Of a stretch of DNA of 64,000 nucleotides, positions 17,388-26,065 are shown piece by piece (position 1 is the first letter of the stretch; every line of letters starts with the position of its first letter). The DNA lies in the NCBI RefSeq assembly GCF_000455325.1, contig NZ_HG322953.1, positions 812,638 through 876,637 of the forward strand. Reading direction: 5' to 3'. The notes beneath the pieces are model-generated. The model was not told where the DNA came from. It ran no database searches and saw only the letters and a list, made by a program, of their open reading frames with translations. This DNA is from Mycolicibacterium septicum DSM 44393. GTDB lineage: Bacteria; Actinomycetota; Actinomycetes; Mycobacteriales; Mycobacteriaceae. The translations under genes were made by a program, and so were the position numbers.

Positions 17388-17972
17388 ATGATGAACAGCA
17401 TGTCGGCGATGCGTGCGGATGCGGTCCGTAACCGGGACCGCCTGGTGGCGGCGGCCGCCGAACTATTCACCGAACGCGGAGTCGACGTACCTCTCGACGA
17501 GGTCGCGCGAAAGGCGGGCGTGAGCATCGGCACGCTCTACAACCACTTCCCGAACCGCGGCGCGCTCCTGGATGTCGTGCTGGCCGATCGGTTGGCCGTC
17601 ATCGACCGGCTGGCCCAGCAGGCGCTTGCCGATACGGACCCATGGCGGGGTTTCACCGGATTCCTCGACAGCCTGTTCGCGATGCAGGCATCCGACCGCA
17701 GCATCAACGACGCGGTGGCCCGCAATCCTGTCGGCGCCGTCGACGTCGCGGGGGAATGCGGCCGCGCCGGGGGACTGCTGGAGGTCGTCGTCGAGCGGGC
17801 CAGGGACGCCGGGGTGCTGCGCGCAGACTTCGGCGCCGATGACCTGGCGACGTTGATGTGGGCGATGTCGAAGGTGATCGCGATGGCCGACGGTGACGAC
17901 GGCGTCTGGCGGCGTCACCTGGGGTTTGTGCTGGACGGGCTGAAAAGCCCGTCAGCCCAGGGCGAACCGTAG
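17388..17972 (+). CDS. TetR-family repressor
   Basis: A protein of about 194 residues with an N-terminal helix-turn-helix (RDRLVAAAAELFTERGVDVPLDEVARKAGVSIGTLYNHFPNR region, about 17-57; the recognition helix ends in SIGTLYNHF) and a helical ligand-binding domain. ATG codons at 17388, 17391 and 17400 are all possible starts. It is divergent from the SDR gene across the twin operator, so it probably controls itself and the SDR. The 3' end overlaps the convergent release-factor-like gene by 21 bp. Confidence 0.9.
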   Translation: MMNSMSAMRADAVRNRDRLVAAAAELFTERGVDVPLDEVARKAGVSIGTLYNHFPNRGALLDVVLADRLAVIDRLAQQALADTDPWRGFTGFLDSLFAMQASDRSINDAVARNPVGAVDVAGECGRAGGLLEVVVERARDAGVLRADFGADDLATLMWAMSKVIAMADGDDGVWRRHLGFVLDGLKSPSAQGEP

Positions 17973-19076
17973 TTTCGCGACTGCCGTCTGGTTCCAGATT
18001 CCGGCGGTGATTTCGTCGGGTCGCACAGCGAAGGCCTCACCACGATGCTCGAGGACGGTCACCGCGATGCGGGACAGCACGTCATACCCGGAATCGTCGT
18101 AATGCAGCGCGCCGTCCGCGGCCTCGATCCGGCCCAGGACATCGACGGTGAAGTTGTATACGAGCGTGTCCACCGCGCCGGCCGCCGCGGCGCGCGCGAT
18201 GTCGCCCAGATCGGTGGCCACCAGTCCCTTGCTGAGGTCATTGCCCAACTCCTCGACCCACGCGTTGGCCTCTTCGGAGTTCAGGGCGGGCAGTGACTCA
18301 CGGATGGCGCCGTCGATCTGATCGGGCCGCAATTCGTCGGCGGCGCCGGGCACCGCCACGATCCGGCGCTTGTGGTCGAGCCCGCGGTACATGTCGAGCA
18401 GCGGGTCGGTCGCGAACAGGTACAGCGGCCGGGTCGACGACGGGTCGAGCTGCCCCAGTTCGGAGTCCACGGCCTCGGCGACCCGCTTGGCGTACTGCTC
18501 CAACAGCACTTTCTTGCCCTCGTCGCCGACGAGGCGCCGCACGTGGCCCCGGTCGCGCACGGTGGCGCGATGGGTCGCCTCGGCCACGTCGGCCGCGTAC
18601 TCGCCTGTGAGCTCCAGTTCCTCGGCACGTGTGCTCGCGGTGGCCTGCCACAGGTTCCAGCCGTCGGCCGACAGCGTCAACGCAAAGGCATCCTGCGGCG
18701 TGGTGACCGCCCGCAGGAGCTGGCCGATGTCGAAGTAACTGCCCACCTGCGACTGGCTCTCCAGCTCATTGGGCAGCACGTATACCTCGTGGAAGTCGTC
18801 GGCGATGAAGATGGCCACCGAACTGGAAAGGCCCAGCCACAGGTCCGATTCGGCGATCTCGGTCCAGCGTGATCGCAGCTTTTCCTCGACGGCGTGCCGC
18901 GCACCGGAATCGCGGATCGTGCGCAGGGCCCGGTCGACCGCGCTCTTCGCGGTCAACAGACTCTTGTCCCGCTCGTCGGGTCCCGGTGCGGTTTCCGCGT
19001 ACACCGTGATGGCGTGCTCATGAGGCTCGCCAAGGCGGATCAGGTCGGCAACATCGGGCAGGTCGTAGCGGGTCAT
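17952..19076 (-). CDS. baeRF-like (eRF1-related) protein
   Basis: A 374-residue protein whose C-terminal third (about 255-370), with DTLVYNFTVDVLGR and YDVLSRIAVTVLEHRGEAFAV, resembles the bacterial archaeo-eukaryotic release-factor families (baeRF), i.e. an eRF1 domain-3-like RNA-binding fold. The central part has the RPLYLFATDPLLDMYRG region typical of the group. Such proteins are proposed to act on stalled ribosomes or stress RNAs; no function is proven here. ATG 19076 follows AAGGAGGGG. The gene appears to be monocistronic. Confidence 0.55.
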   Translation of the reverse strand: MTRYDLPDVADLIRLGEPHEHAITVYAETAPGPDERDKSLLTAKSAVDRALRTIRDSGARHAVEEKLRSRWTEIAESDLWLGLSSSVAIFIADDFHEVYVLPNELESQSQVGSYFDIGQLLRAVTTPQDAFALTLSADGWNLWQATASTRAEELELTGEYAADVAEATHRATVRDRGHVRRLVGDEGKKVLLEQYAKRVAEAVDSELGQLDPSSTRPLYLFATDPLLDMYRGLDHKRRIVAVPGAADELRPDQIDGAIRESLPALNSEEANAWVEELGNDLSKGLVATDLGDIARAAAAGAVDTLVYNFTVDVLGRIEAADGALHYDDSGYDVLSRIAVTVLEHRGEAFAVRPDEITAGIWNQTAVAKLRFALG

Positions 19077-19187
19077 CACCCCTCCTTCGCGCGGACTGCT
19101 ACCAACCTTATGCCTGAGAGGGCCGCTGACCAGGGTAAAAAGTCCCAGAAGGTGGCATCGCGCAGCGAATCGGGTCGACCGCGGGCC

Positions 19188-19811
19188 TCAATTCCGCTCG
19201 GCGCCCGATGCGACGGCCGCCAGTCCGTGAAGCAGTACCGCGATGCCGAACTCGAAGGCGTCGTCGGCCCGGGCGGGTTTGGCACTGCCGGTGGTCAGGG
19301 CGGCGGTCAGCTCCGGGCCCACCTCGGCCCCGGTGCTCCAGGGTTCGTCGGGGGCGGCGACGTCCAGGGCCGAGCCCAGCACGAAAGAGTCGATCAGGGT
19401 GATGGCGCGCAGCGTGTCGGCCGGGTCGAACCCGGCGCGGCCGAAGGTGACGGCCAGGGTGTTGTACATGGTCAGGGCATGCTCGCTGTTCACCGCGTGT
19501 GCCGTGAGCAGCGGGATGAGGCGGGGATAGCGGGCGTAGCTCTGCCGGTAGGACCGCATGATGTCGGCGACCACCTCGGTCCAGGGGCGGGCCGGGTCGT
19601 CGTCGGGGATGGTGACCTCGGACATGGCCCGTTCGCGTAGTAGTTCGACGATCTGTTCACGTCCGGCGACGTGGTTGTAGAGCGAGGACGGCCGGACCTT
19701 CAGCGCCCGGGCGAGCTGGGGGACGCTGAATCCACCGGTTGAGTTGACCAAATCCATTGCCGCACTGGTGATGCGGTCGGGGGAGAGCAGCGGTACCGGC
19801 GGGCGTCCCAT
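19188..19811 (-). CDS. TetR-family repressor of the agu genes (predicted)
   Basis: A 207-residue regulator with an N-terminal helix-turn-helix (ITSAAMDLVNSTGGFSVPQLARALKVRPSSLYNHV region) and a C-terminal domain of the tetracycline-repressor type. It is divergent from aguB, and an excellent palindrome lies in the 81-bp gap next to the aguB ribosome-binding site. It probably senses agmatine or another amine and represses aguBA and itself; the ligand is inferred only from the neighbours. Confidence 0.85.
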   Translation of the reverse strand: MGRPPVPLLSPDRITSAAMDLVNSTGGFSVPQLARALKVRPSSLYNHVAGREQIVELLRERAMSEVTIPDDDPARPWTEVVADIMRSYRQSYARYPRLIPLLTAHAVNSEHALTMYNTLAVTFGRAGFDPADTLRAITLIDSFVLGSALDVAAPDEPWSTGAEVGPELTAALTTGSAKPARADDAFEFGIAVLLHGLAAVASGAERN

Positions 19812-19858
19812 GGCACATTTCTACTACCTCTTTACAACCGGTGTCAGCGGGGTCACAA

Positions 19859-19881
19859 TAAAACGAACACCATTCGTTTTA
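19859..19881. promoter_or_regulatory. TetR operator in front of aguB
   Basis: Perfect 9-bp arms TAAAACGAA (19859-19867) and TTCGTTTTA (19873-19881) are separated by 5 bp. The palindrome abuts the aguB Shine-Dalgarno sequence (AGGAG, 19881-19885). Size and symmetry fit a TetR dimer, and the position would block aguBA transcription. Confidence 0.75.
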
Positions 19882-19892
19882 GGAGCCGATCG

Positions 19893-20888
19893 ATGATCAC
19901 CCTGACCGCCACCGCGCCCGAGTCGCTGTCCCGAAGCGCCGAGTCGACGCGTCCTCCGCTACGGGTCGGGCTGGTGCAGCATCGGTGGCGGCCCGATGCT
20001 GCAGAGCTGGTCAGGGTGCTGCGGGACGGTATCGACCGGGCGGCCGGCGCCGGTGCCGCGCTGGTCTGCCTGCCGGAGATCACGCTGCTGCGCTACCCCG
20101 CGGACACCCCGGCCGGACCGAATCCAGGCGAGTCGGCCGAGGATCTCACCGGGGGCCCGACCTTTGCCCTTGCCGCCGAGGCCGCCCGGGCGAACGGCGT
20201 CTTCGTGCACGCGTCGCTGTACGAAAAAGCCCCGGCCGAAGACGGATTGGGCTTCAACACGGCGATCCTGGTGACCCCGTCGGGGGAGTTGGCCGGTTAC
20301 ACCCGCAAGCTGCACATCCCGATCTCGGCCGGCTACTACGAGGACACCTATTTCCGTCCGGGTCCCGGGCCCGCAACCGGCCAGGCCGACCCGTATCCCG
20401 TGTACAACCCGGAGGGCCTGGGTGCCCGCGTCGGCCTGCCGACCTGCTGGGACGAATGGTTCCCCGAAGTGGCGCGAAGCTACTCACTCGGCGGTGCCGA
20501 GATCGTGGTCTACCCGACGGCCATCGGTTCGGAGCCGGTGTTCCCGGCCTTCGACACCCAACCGTTGTGGCAGCACGTGATCGTCGCCAACGGCATCAGC
20601 AGCGGGCTGTTCATGGTGGTGCCCAACCGGACCGGTGACGAGGGCAAGGTCAGCTTCTACGGTTCGTCGTTCATCTCCGATCCGTTCGGCCGGGTGCTGG
20701 TGCAGGCACCTCGCGACGAAGAAGCCGTGCTGGTCGCCGACCTGGATCTGGATCAGCGCCGGGACTGGCTGGAGCTGTTCCCATTTCTGCTCACCCGTCG
20801 GCCCGACACCTACACCGCGCTGACCGCGCCGGTCGATGCGGAGCAGCCGTACGGGGTCGGCCACGAAGCCACGGCAGTGGTGAAATGA
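19893..20888 (+). CDS. aguB: N-carbamoylputrescine amidase (nitrilase superfamily)
   Basis: A 331-residue carbon-nitrogen hydrolase. The Glu-Lys-Cys triad is visible: E62 in LPEITL, K139 in YTRKLHIP and C185 in PTCWDEWFPE; the last motif is typical of N-carbamoylputrescine amidases, which release putrescine, CO2 and ammonia. About 20 residues precede the usual start of the fold. The next gene, agmatine deiminase, overlaps its stop (ATGA) and makes the substrate. Together they convert agmatine to putrescine. Confidence 0.9.
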   Translation: MITLTATAPESLSRSAESTRPPLRVGLVQHRWRPDAAELVRVLRDGIDRAAGAGAALVCLPEITLLRYPADTPAGPNPGESAEDLTGGPTFALAAEAARANGVFVHASLYEKAPAEDGLGFNTAILVTPSGELAGYTRKLHIPISAGYYEDTYFRPGPGPATGQADPYPVYNPEGLGARVGLPTCWDEWFPEVARSYSLGGAEIVVYPTAIGSEPVFPAFDTQPLWQHVIVANGISSGLFMVVPNRTGDEGKVSFYGSSFISDPFGRVLVQAPRDEEAVLVADLDLDQRRDWLELFPFLLTRRPDTYTALTAPVDAEQPYGVGHEATAVVK

Positions 20889-21916
20889 CCACTTACCGGA
20901 TGCCGGCCGAGAGTGCGCCGCAGGATCGTGTCTGGATGGCGTTCCCGTCGGCCGGCTACTCGCTGGGCGACACCGAAGCCGAACACCACGAAGCCCGCAG
21001 CACCTGGGCGGCGGTCGCGCACGCGGTGCTGGAGTTCGAACCGGTGACGATGGTGGTGGACCCCGCCGAAATGTCCGCGGCCCGACAGTATCTATCCGGT
21101 GCTGTCGAGATCGTCGAGGCTCCGTTGAACGACGCCTGGATGCGCGATATCGGCCCCACCTTCGTACACGCCGGAGACGGTTCGGTGGCGGCGGTGGACT
21201 GGGTGTTCAACGGCTGGGGTGCCCAGGATTGGGCACAGTGGGATGACGACTCGAAAATCGGTGCAGCTGTTGCCGATTGGTCCGGCGTGCCGGTGGTCGA
21301 CTCGAACCTGGTGAACGAAGGCGGTGGGATCCAGGTCGACGGGCTGGGAACCGTCCTGGTCACCGAGACCGTGCAATTGGATCCCGGCCGCAACCCCGGC
21401 GCCACCAAGGCCGACGTCGAAGCCGAACTGGCCCGGACCATCGGTGCCGATCACACGGTCTGGTTGCCACGCGGGCTGACCCGTGACTCGCAGCGCTTCG
21501 GCACCCGCGGGCACGTCGACATCGTGGCGGCGATTCCCTCGCCCGGCCGGCTGCTCCTGCATGCGCAGGGCGCCGATTCTCATCCGGATCATCTGGTGTG
21601 CAAGGAGATCCGGGCATCGATCGAGCAGACCCACGATGTCTCCGGACGGTCGTGGGAGATCGTCGAGTTACCCGCGCCCGACCAGTTGACCGACGCCGAA
21701 GGCTTCGTCGATTACAGCTACATCAATCACCTGGTGGTCAACGGCGGCGTGATCGCCTGCGCGTTCGGCGATCCCAGGGATGCGGACGCGGCGGCGATCC
21801 TGGCCGAGCAGTACCCGGGCCGCCGTGTCCTCAGCGTCGACGCCCGCCCGCTGTTCGAGCGTGGCGGCGGCATTCACTGCATCACCCAGCAGCAGCCTTC
21901 GGCCCGCCGGCCGTGA
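20885..21916 (+). CDS. aguA: Agmatine deiminase
   Basis: A 343-residue guanidino-group-modifying (PPAD) enzyme that turns agmatine into N-carbamoylputrescine and ammonia. Catalytic and binding segments are present: NDAWMRDIGPTFV (about 80-92), NEGGGIQVDG (about 143-152), GHVDI with the active-site His/Asp, and the nucleophile C332 in GGGIHCITQQ. The ATG overlaps the aguB stop. Its stop codon lies in the first copy of a 26-bp tandem repeat shared with the convergent glutamate dehydrogenase gene. Confidence 0.93.
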   Translation: MTTYRMPAESAPQDRVWMAFPSAGYSLGDTEAEHHEARSTWAAVAHAVLEFEPVTMVVDPAEMSAARQYLSGAVEIVEAPLNDAWMRDIGPTFVHAGDGSVAAVDWVFNGWGAQDWAQWDDDSKIGAAVADWSGVPVVDSNLVNEGGGIQVDGLGTVLVTETVQLDPGRNPGATKADVEAELARTIGADHTVWLPRGLTRDSQRFGTRGHVDIVAAIPSPGRLLLHAQGADSHPDHLVCKEIRASIEQTHDVSGRSWEIVELPAPDQLTDAEGFVDYSYINHLVVNGGVIACAFGDPRDADAAAILAEQYPGRRVLSVDARPLFERGGGIHCITQQQPSARRP

Positions 21917-21972
21917 TCAATTTGCCGGCCCGCCGGCGGTGATCAGATTGCCGGCCCGCCGGCGGTGATCAG
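21900..21972. repeat. 26-bp tandem repeat at the aguA / dehydrogenase junction
   Basis: Nearly three copies of a 26-bp unit (21900-21924 with one base missing, 21925-21950, 21951-21972) span the ends of two convergent genes. Each copy contains TGATCA, a palindrome that offers TGA on either strand. The first copy supplies the aguA stop and the second the dehydrogenase stop. The CCGGCCCGCCGG part of the unit is also self-complementary and could form a small hairpin. Confidence 0.8.
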
Positions 21973-24561
21973 CCGGCGGATCGCCTCGCTCACCTGGGCG
22001 CGGTTGCCGGCCCCGTTGCGCAGCACCCACGACGTCAGGTGCTCGACCAGCTCGCGCACCTGCAGCAGCGCCTGGATGCGCTGACCTTCATCGCTGTTGC
22101 CGGCCAGCTCGGCCGCCCACAGTGCGTCCAGGTCGAGGATGTCGCGCACCATGGCGTAGGCCAGCGCCACCTCGGATGTGGTCACGGCCAACCGCTCCTG
22201 CATGCGGTAGATGGTGCCGGGGCCGACCCGGTTGATCAGCTCGCCGGCCACCGAGGTCGCCACGATCTCACGCCGCAACGGGTGGCGGCCGATCTCGGCC
22301 TGGGCATGCTCGGCGATCGCGGCAGGGAAGTAGTCCCCGAGGCGGTGCGCGAACGTCTCCTGGTCCGGAATCTCGGAGGCGAGCAGCTCCTGAGCCACGA
22401 GGTTCTTCGATTGGGCCAGCAACACCGCGATCTCGGGTCGCGTGAGTCCCAGCCCCATGGTGCGCCGGCGCACCAGTTCCGGACCGGTCGGCAGCCCCTC
22501 TACCTGGGGGTCGACACCCGCTTGGTCCTGAAGGTTGCCGATCAGCCGGATGTGCCGGTCCAGCAGCGAATCGGCTTCGGCGGCGGCCATGCTGATCGCC
22601 AGGATCGCCTCGGCGTTGTCGGCCAGCACCCGCGCGGCGACATCGTCGGTGGCCTCGGCGAGCAGCGTATTGCGCTGTGCGGTACCGATGTTTCCCGAAT
22701 CCAGGGCGATCTTGATGTTGACCTCGAGGTCCGAGGTCGCCACACCGGCCGCGTTGTCGATGAAGTCGGCGTTGATCCGGCCGCCGTTCAGGGCGAACCC
22801 GATACGTGCCTGCTGGGTCAGCCCGAGGTTGCCGCCTTCGCCGATCACCTTGCAACGCAGCTGCGATGCCGTCACCCGGACCCGGTCGTTGGCCTTGTCC
22901 TGGGCATCGGCGTCGGTCTCCCCGTCGGACCTGACGTAGGTGCCGACGCCGCCGTTCCACAACAGGTCGACGGGCGCGCGCAGCACCGCCGAGATCAATT
23001 GGTCCGGGGTGCACGCGGCCGCCTCGATGCCCAGCGCGGTCCGTGCCTCCGGTGAGAGCGGTATCGACTTGGCCGTGCGCGGCCACACCCCGCCGCCGGC
23101 CGAGATCAGCGTGGAGTCGTAGTCCTGCCAGCTCGACGCCGGCAGATCGAACAGCCGTGCGCGCTCGCCGAAGGATGCCCGTGGGTCCGGGTCGGGGTCG
23201 ACGAAGATGTGCCGGTGGTCGAATGCGGCGACCAGTTTGATGTTGTGGGACAGCAGCATTCCGTTGCCGAACACATCGCCGGACATGTCGCCGATACCGG
23301 CCACGGTGAACGGCTCGACGTCGATGTCGTGGCCGGCTTCGGAGAGATGGCGCCGCACCGAGAGCCACGCTCCGCGTGCCGTGATGCCCATGGCCTTGTG
23401 GTCGTAGCCGGCCGAGCCACCGGAGGCGAAAGCATCGCCGAGCCAGAAGCCGTACTCGGCGGCAACGGAATTGGCCAGGTCGGAGAACTTCGCGGTGCCC
23501 TTGTCGGCGGCCACGACCAGGTAGGCGTCGTCTCCGTCGGGGCACACCGTCCGGTCCGGATGCCGGACCTCGCCATCGACGATGTTGTCGGTGATGTCGA
23601 GCAGCCCGCGGATGAACGTGCGGTAGCCGTCGGCGGGGGCGACGTCGGTGTTGCGCAGTACGAACGCTCCCTTGGCGCCGGTGGGCACGATGGGCGCGTT
23701 CTTCACGGCCTGTGTCTTCATCAGGCCGAGCACCTCGGTGCGGAAGTCCTCGGCGCGATTCGACCAGCGCAGACCGCCTCGGGCGATGGCCCCGCTGCGC
23801 AGGTGGATGCCCTCCATGACGTCGGAATAGACGTAGATCTCACGGTGCGGCACCACCGGACCGACGCCGGCCAGTTGGGCCGAGTCGATCTTGAACGACA
23901 GGTAGTCCTTGGCCTGCCCGTCCGGACCGAGCTGGAACCAGTTGGTACGCAAGGTCGCCCGCACGAAGCTGTGCAGGGCACACCGAATGCGCTCGTCGTC
24001 GAGCGACGTGGCGGCATCCACCAGGGCCGCCACGTCATGATCGGCCCGGTCGGCGTCCGTATGGTCCGGGCCGTCGGGGTTGAAGCGGGCATCGAAGAGC
24101 GCCAGCAGCGCGTGGACGAAATCCGGTGCGGCGAGCAGCGAATCGATGATGTAGTCGGTCGAGAAACCCAACCCGGTCTGCCGGATGAACCGGGTGATCG
24201 CGCGGATCAGGACCACCCGGCGCCAATCGATTCCGGCCGACGCGATGAGCGCGGCGTATCGGTCGACCTGCCAGCGCCCCGCGATCGCGGCCTCGTAGGC
24301 CCGCGCGATCAGATCGAGGGTGGCCGCCGGCAGGTTCAGGCCGCAGAATTCGTAGCAGTGTCCGGCGTCGGTGACCTCATAGGAGGCGACGCGCAGTCCG
24401 AAGTGTTCGAACGTGGCGCAGACCTCGGCGAGCAGCGGCGGGCTTGCCGGCCACTGCACCTCGGCGCGGGTGCCGGCTTCATCGGCGGCAAAAGACACTC
24501 GGGCAGAAGGGTTTTCCACAGCCAGAGTCTCGGCCATGCCGGGCCGGACAACCATCGACAT
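21943..24561 (-). CDS. NAD-specific glutamate dehydrogenase, short form
   Basis: About 872 residues of the large bacterial NAD-GDH family (PF05088), which deaminates glutamate to 2-oxoglutarate. Conserved blocks are the catalytic lysine region VPTGAKGAFVLRN, GFWLGDAFASGGSAGYDHKAMGIT, GDMSGDVFGNGML and LLWNGGVGTYVR. The best-known members are about 1600 residues (180 kDa) with long N-terminal ACT-type regulatory domains; these are mostly absent here, so regulation by amino acids may differ. The start at 24561 (MSMVV) is the best guess; 24537 is another ATG. The C-terminal residues are encoded by the 26-bp repeat. Confidence 0.9.
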   Translation of the reverse strand: MSMVVRPGMAETLAVENPSARVSFAADEAGTRAEVQWPASPPLLAEVCATFEHFGLRVASYEVTDAGHCYEFCGLNLPAATLDLIARAYEAAIAGRWQVDRYAALIASAGIDWRRVVLIRAITRFIRQTGLGFSTDYIIDSLLAAPDFVHALLALFDARFNPDGPDHTDADRADHDVAALVDAATSLDDERIRCALHSFVRATLRTNWFQLGPDGQAKDYLSFKIDSAQLAGVGPVVPHREIYVYSDVMEGIHLRSGAIARGGLRWSNRAEDFRTEVLGLMKTQAVKNAPIVPTGAKGAFVLRNTDVAPADGYRTFIRGLLDITDNIVDGEVRHPDRTVCPDGDDAYLVVAADKGTAKFSDLANSVAAEYGFWLGDAFASGGSAGYDHKAMGITARGAWLSVRRHLSEAGHDIDVEPFTVAGIGDMSGDVFGNGMLLSHNIKLVAAFDHRHIFVDPDPDPRASFGERARLFDLPASSWQDYDSTLISAGGGVWPRTAKSIPLSPEARTALGIEAAACTPDQLISAVLRAPVDLLWNGGVGTYVRSDGETDADAQDKANDRVRVTASQLRCKVIGEGGNLGLTQQARIGFALNGGRINADFIDNAAGVATSDLEVNIKIALDSGNIGTAQRNTLLAEATDDVAARVLADNAEAILAISMAAAEADSLLDRHIRLIGNLQDQAGVDPQVEGLPTGPELVRRRTMGLGLTRPEIAVLLAQSKNLVAQELLASEIPDQETFAHRLGDYFPAAIAEHAQAEIGRHPLRREIVATSVAGELINRVGPGTIYRMQERLAVTTSEVALAYAMVRDILDLDALWAAELAGNSDEGQRIQALLQVRELVEHLTSWVLRNGAGNRAQVSEAIRRLITAGGPAI

Positions 24562-24824
24562 TCTGGCGATCCTAGGTGGGGCAACGGCGCCACTTTGTCG
24601 AATGCCTAGGTGGGTGAGCTGACCCCACACTTGGTTCGCCGATACCGCAACGACAAAGGGTGAACCCGTGACCGAATCGAGCCGCCGCACCGCAGCGCGC
24701 AGCTGGCCCAGTACTCCGGTGTCCCGCTTGCCGACCCCGCCCGCGCGATCGAGGTTCCTGGCTGGAAAACCCTATGATGAGGCGGTGGCGACGCGAGCGC
24801 CAGAGATCGGCGATGGGAGCAGCG

Positions 24825-26015
24825 ATGCTGGGTAGCGACCCGGGGCGGGCACCGTCCGGGGTGTCGCTGGCCAATTGGCAGTCGGCCCCGCAGCTGCACT
24901 GGGCGTTTCAGCACATCGCCGAATTCCTGCCCACCGCAACCATTTCGCGGGGCGCCGGACCGGTGGCCGCGATGGGGCCGGCTGCCGTCGACCACAACGA
25001 CATCGCCGGCATTGCGGTCGGCCTGCCCGATGGCACGCCCTCGACCGTGGGTGCCGTCATGGGCGCCACCGCCACCGACGGATGGCTGGTCACGCACCGG
25101 GGCCGGGTGCTCGCCGAACAGTATTGCGGAGGCATGCGCCCGGACACCCCTCATCTGCTGATGTCGGTGAGCAAGACGCTGATCGGCTCGGTCGCCGGTG
25201 TGCTGCGCGGCAGCGGTGCCCTCGATGTCGATGCGCTGGCATCGGATTACGTTCCGGCCCTGGTGAATTCCGGCTACAACGGGGCGACGGTCCGGCACCT
25301 GTTGGACATGCGGTCCGGTATCGCCTTCTCCGAGGAGTATCTGGACTCGTCCGCCGAGGTGCGGCTGCTCGAGCAGGCCATCGACTGGGCGCCCCGTTCC
25401 CATCCGGGCATTCCGCCGACCATGTACGACTTCCTGCTCACCCTGCGGCAGAAGTCGTTGCACGGCGGGCCGTTCGAGTACCGGTCCTGTGAGACCGACG
25501 TGCTCGGCTGGGTGTGCGAGGCGGCCGCCGGGGCACGGATGCCCGAGCTGATGTCGCAATTGGTGTGGGGCCGCATCGGCGCCGCCCACGACGCCAACAT
25601 CGGGATCGACTCGATGGGAACCGGCATGTTCGACGGCGGCATCAGTGCCTGCCTGTCCGATCTGGTGCGCTTCGGCTCCCTGTACCTCAACGACGGGGTG
25701 TCGCTGCTGGGGGAGCAGGTGCTGCCCGCGGCCTGGGTCGCCGACACCCTCGCCGGCGGAGTGGATTCGCGCGACGCGTTCACTCACAGCCCCGGCGACA
25801 ACCGGATGCCCGGCGGCATGTACCGCAACCAGATCTGGCTGCCGTACCCGGGCAACGACGTGCTGCTGTGCCTGGGCATCCACGGCCAGATGATCTACGT
25901 CAACCGGCGTGCCGGCGTGGTGGCCGCCAAGTTGTCCAGCTGGCCGCTGCCGCAGCACGCGCACATGTTGTTCTCCACGTTGCGGGCGTTCGACGCGGTC
26001 GCTGCGACGCTCTAG
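24825..26015 (+). CDS. Serine hydrolase, class C beta-lactamase fold (NylB-like)
   Basis: A protein of about 396 residues with penicillin-binding-protein/beta-lactamase fold motifs: SVSK (nucleophile Ser and general-base Lys, in LLMSVSKTLIG), the tyrosine motif YRSCETD, and GIHGQ near the C-terminus in place of KTG. The arrangement resembles 6-aminohexanoate-dimer hydrolase and related esterases more than true beta-lactamases. No signal peptide is seen, so it is likely cytoplasmic. ATG 24825 is favoured because GGGAG lies 5 bp upstream; 24813 and 24774 are alternatives. A perfect palindrome begins 1 bp after the stop. Confidence 0.8.
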   Translation: MLGSDPGRAPSGVSLANWQSAPQLHWAFQHIAEFLPTATISRGAGPVAAMGPAAVDHNDIAGIAVGLPDGTPSTVGAVMGATATDGWLVTHRGRVLAEQYCGGMRPDTPHLLMSVSKTLIGSVAGVLRGSGALDVDALASDYVPALVNSGYNGATVRHLLDMRSGIAFSEEYLDSSAEVRLLEQAIDWAPRSHPGIPPTMYDFLLTLRQKSLHGGPFEYRSCETDVLGWVCEAAAGARMPELMSQLVWGRIGAAHDANIGIDSMGTGMFDGGISACLSDLVRFGSLYLNDGVSLLGEQVLPAAWVADTLAGGVDSRDAFTHSPGDNRMPGGMYRNQIWLPYPGNDVLLCLGIHGQMIYVNRRAGVVAAKLSSWPLPQHAHMLFSTLRAFDAVAATL

Positions 26016-26016
26016 C

Positions 26017-26065
26017 GATTTGTGCACGATTTTCCGCGGCTGCCGCGGAAAATCGTGCACAAATC
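26017..26065. repeat. Palindrome A flanking the DUF559 gene
   Basis: A perfect inverted repeat with 24-bp arms and a single-base centre (26041). The left arm begins GATTTGTGCACGATTTTCCG. It starts 1 bp after the serine hydrolase stop and overlaps the DUF559 stop codon (26064-26066). It can act as a bidirectional terminator. A 22-bp core of each arm is identical to that of palindrome B, about 940 bp away. Confidence 0.95.

Noticed and set aside
24825-26015. True class C beta-lactamase
   Set aside because: SxxK is present but the tyrosine and KTG motifs are altered and no export signal is seen; a NylB/esterase-like hydrolase is more likely.
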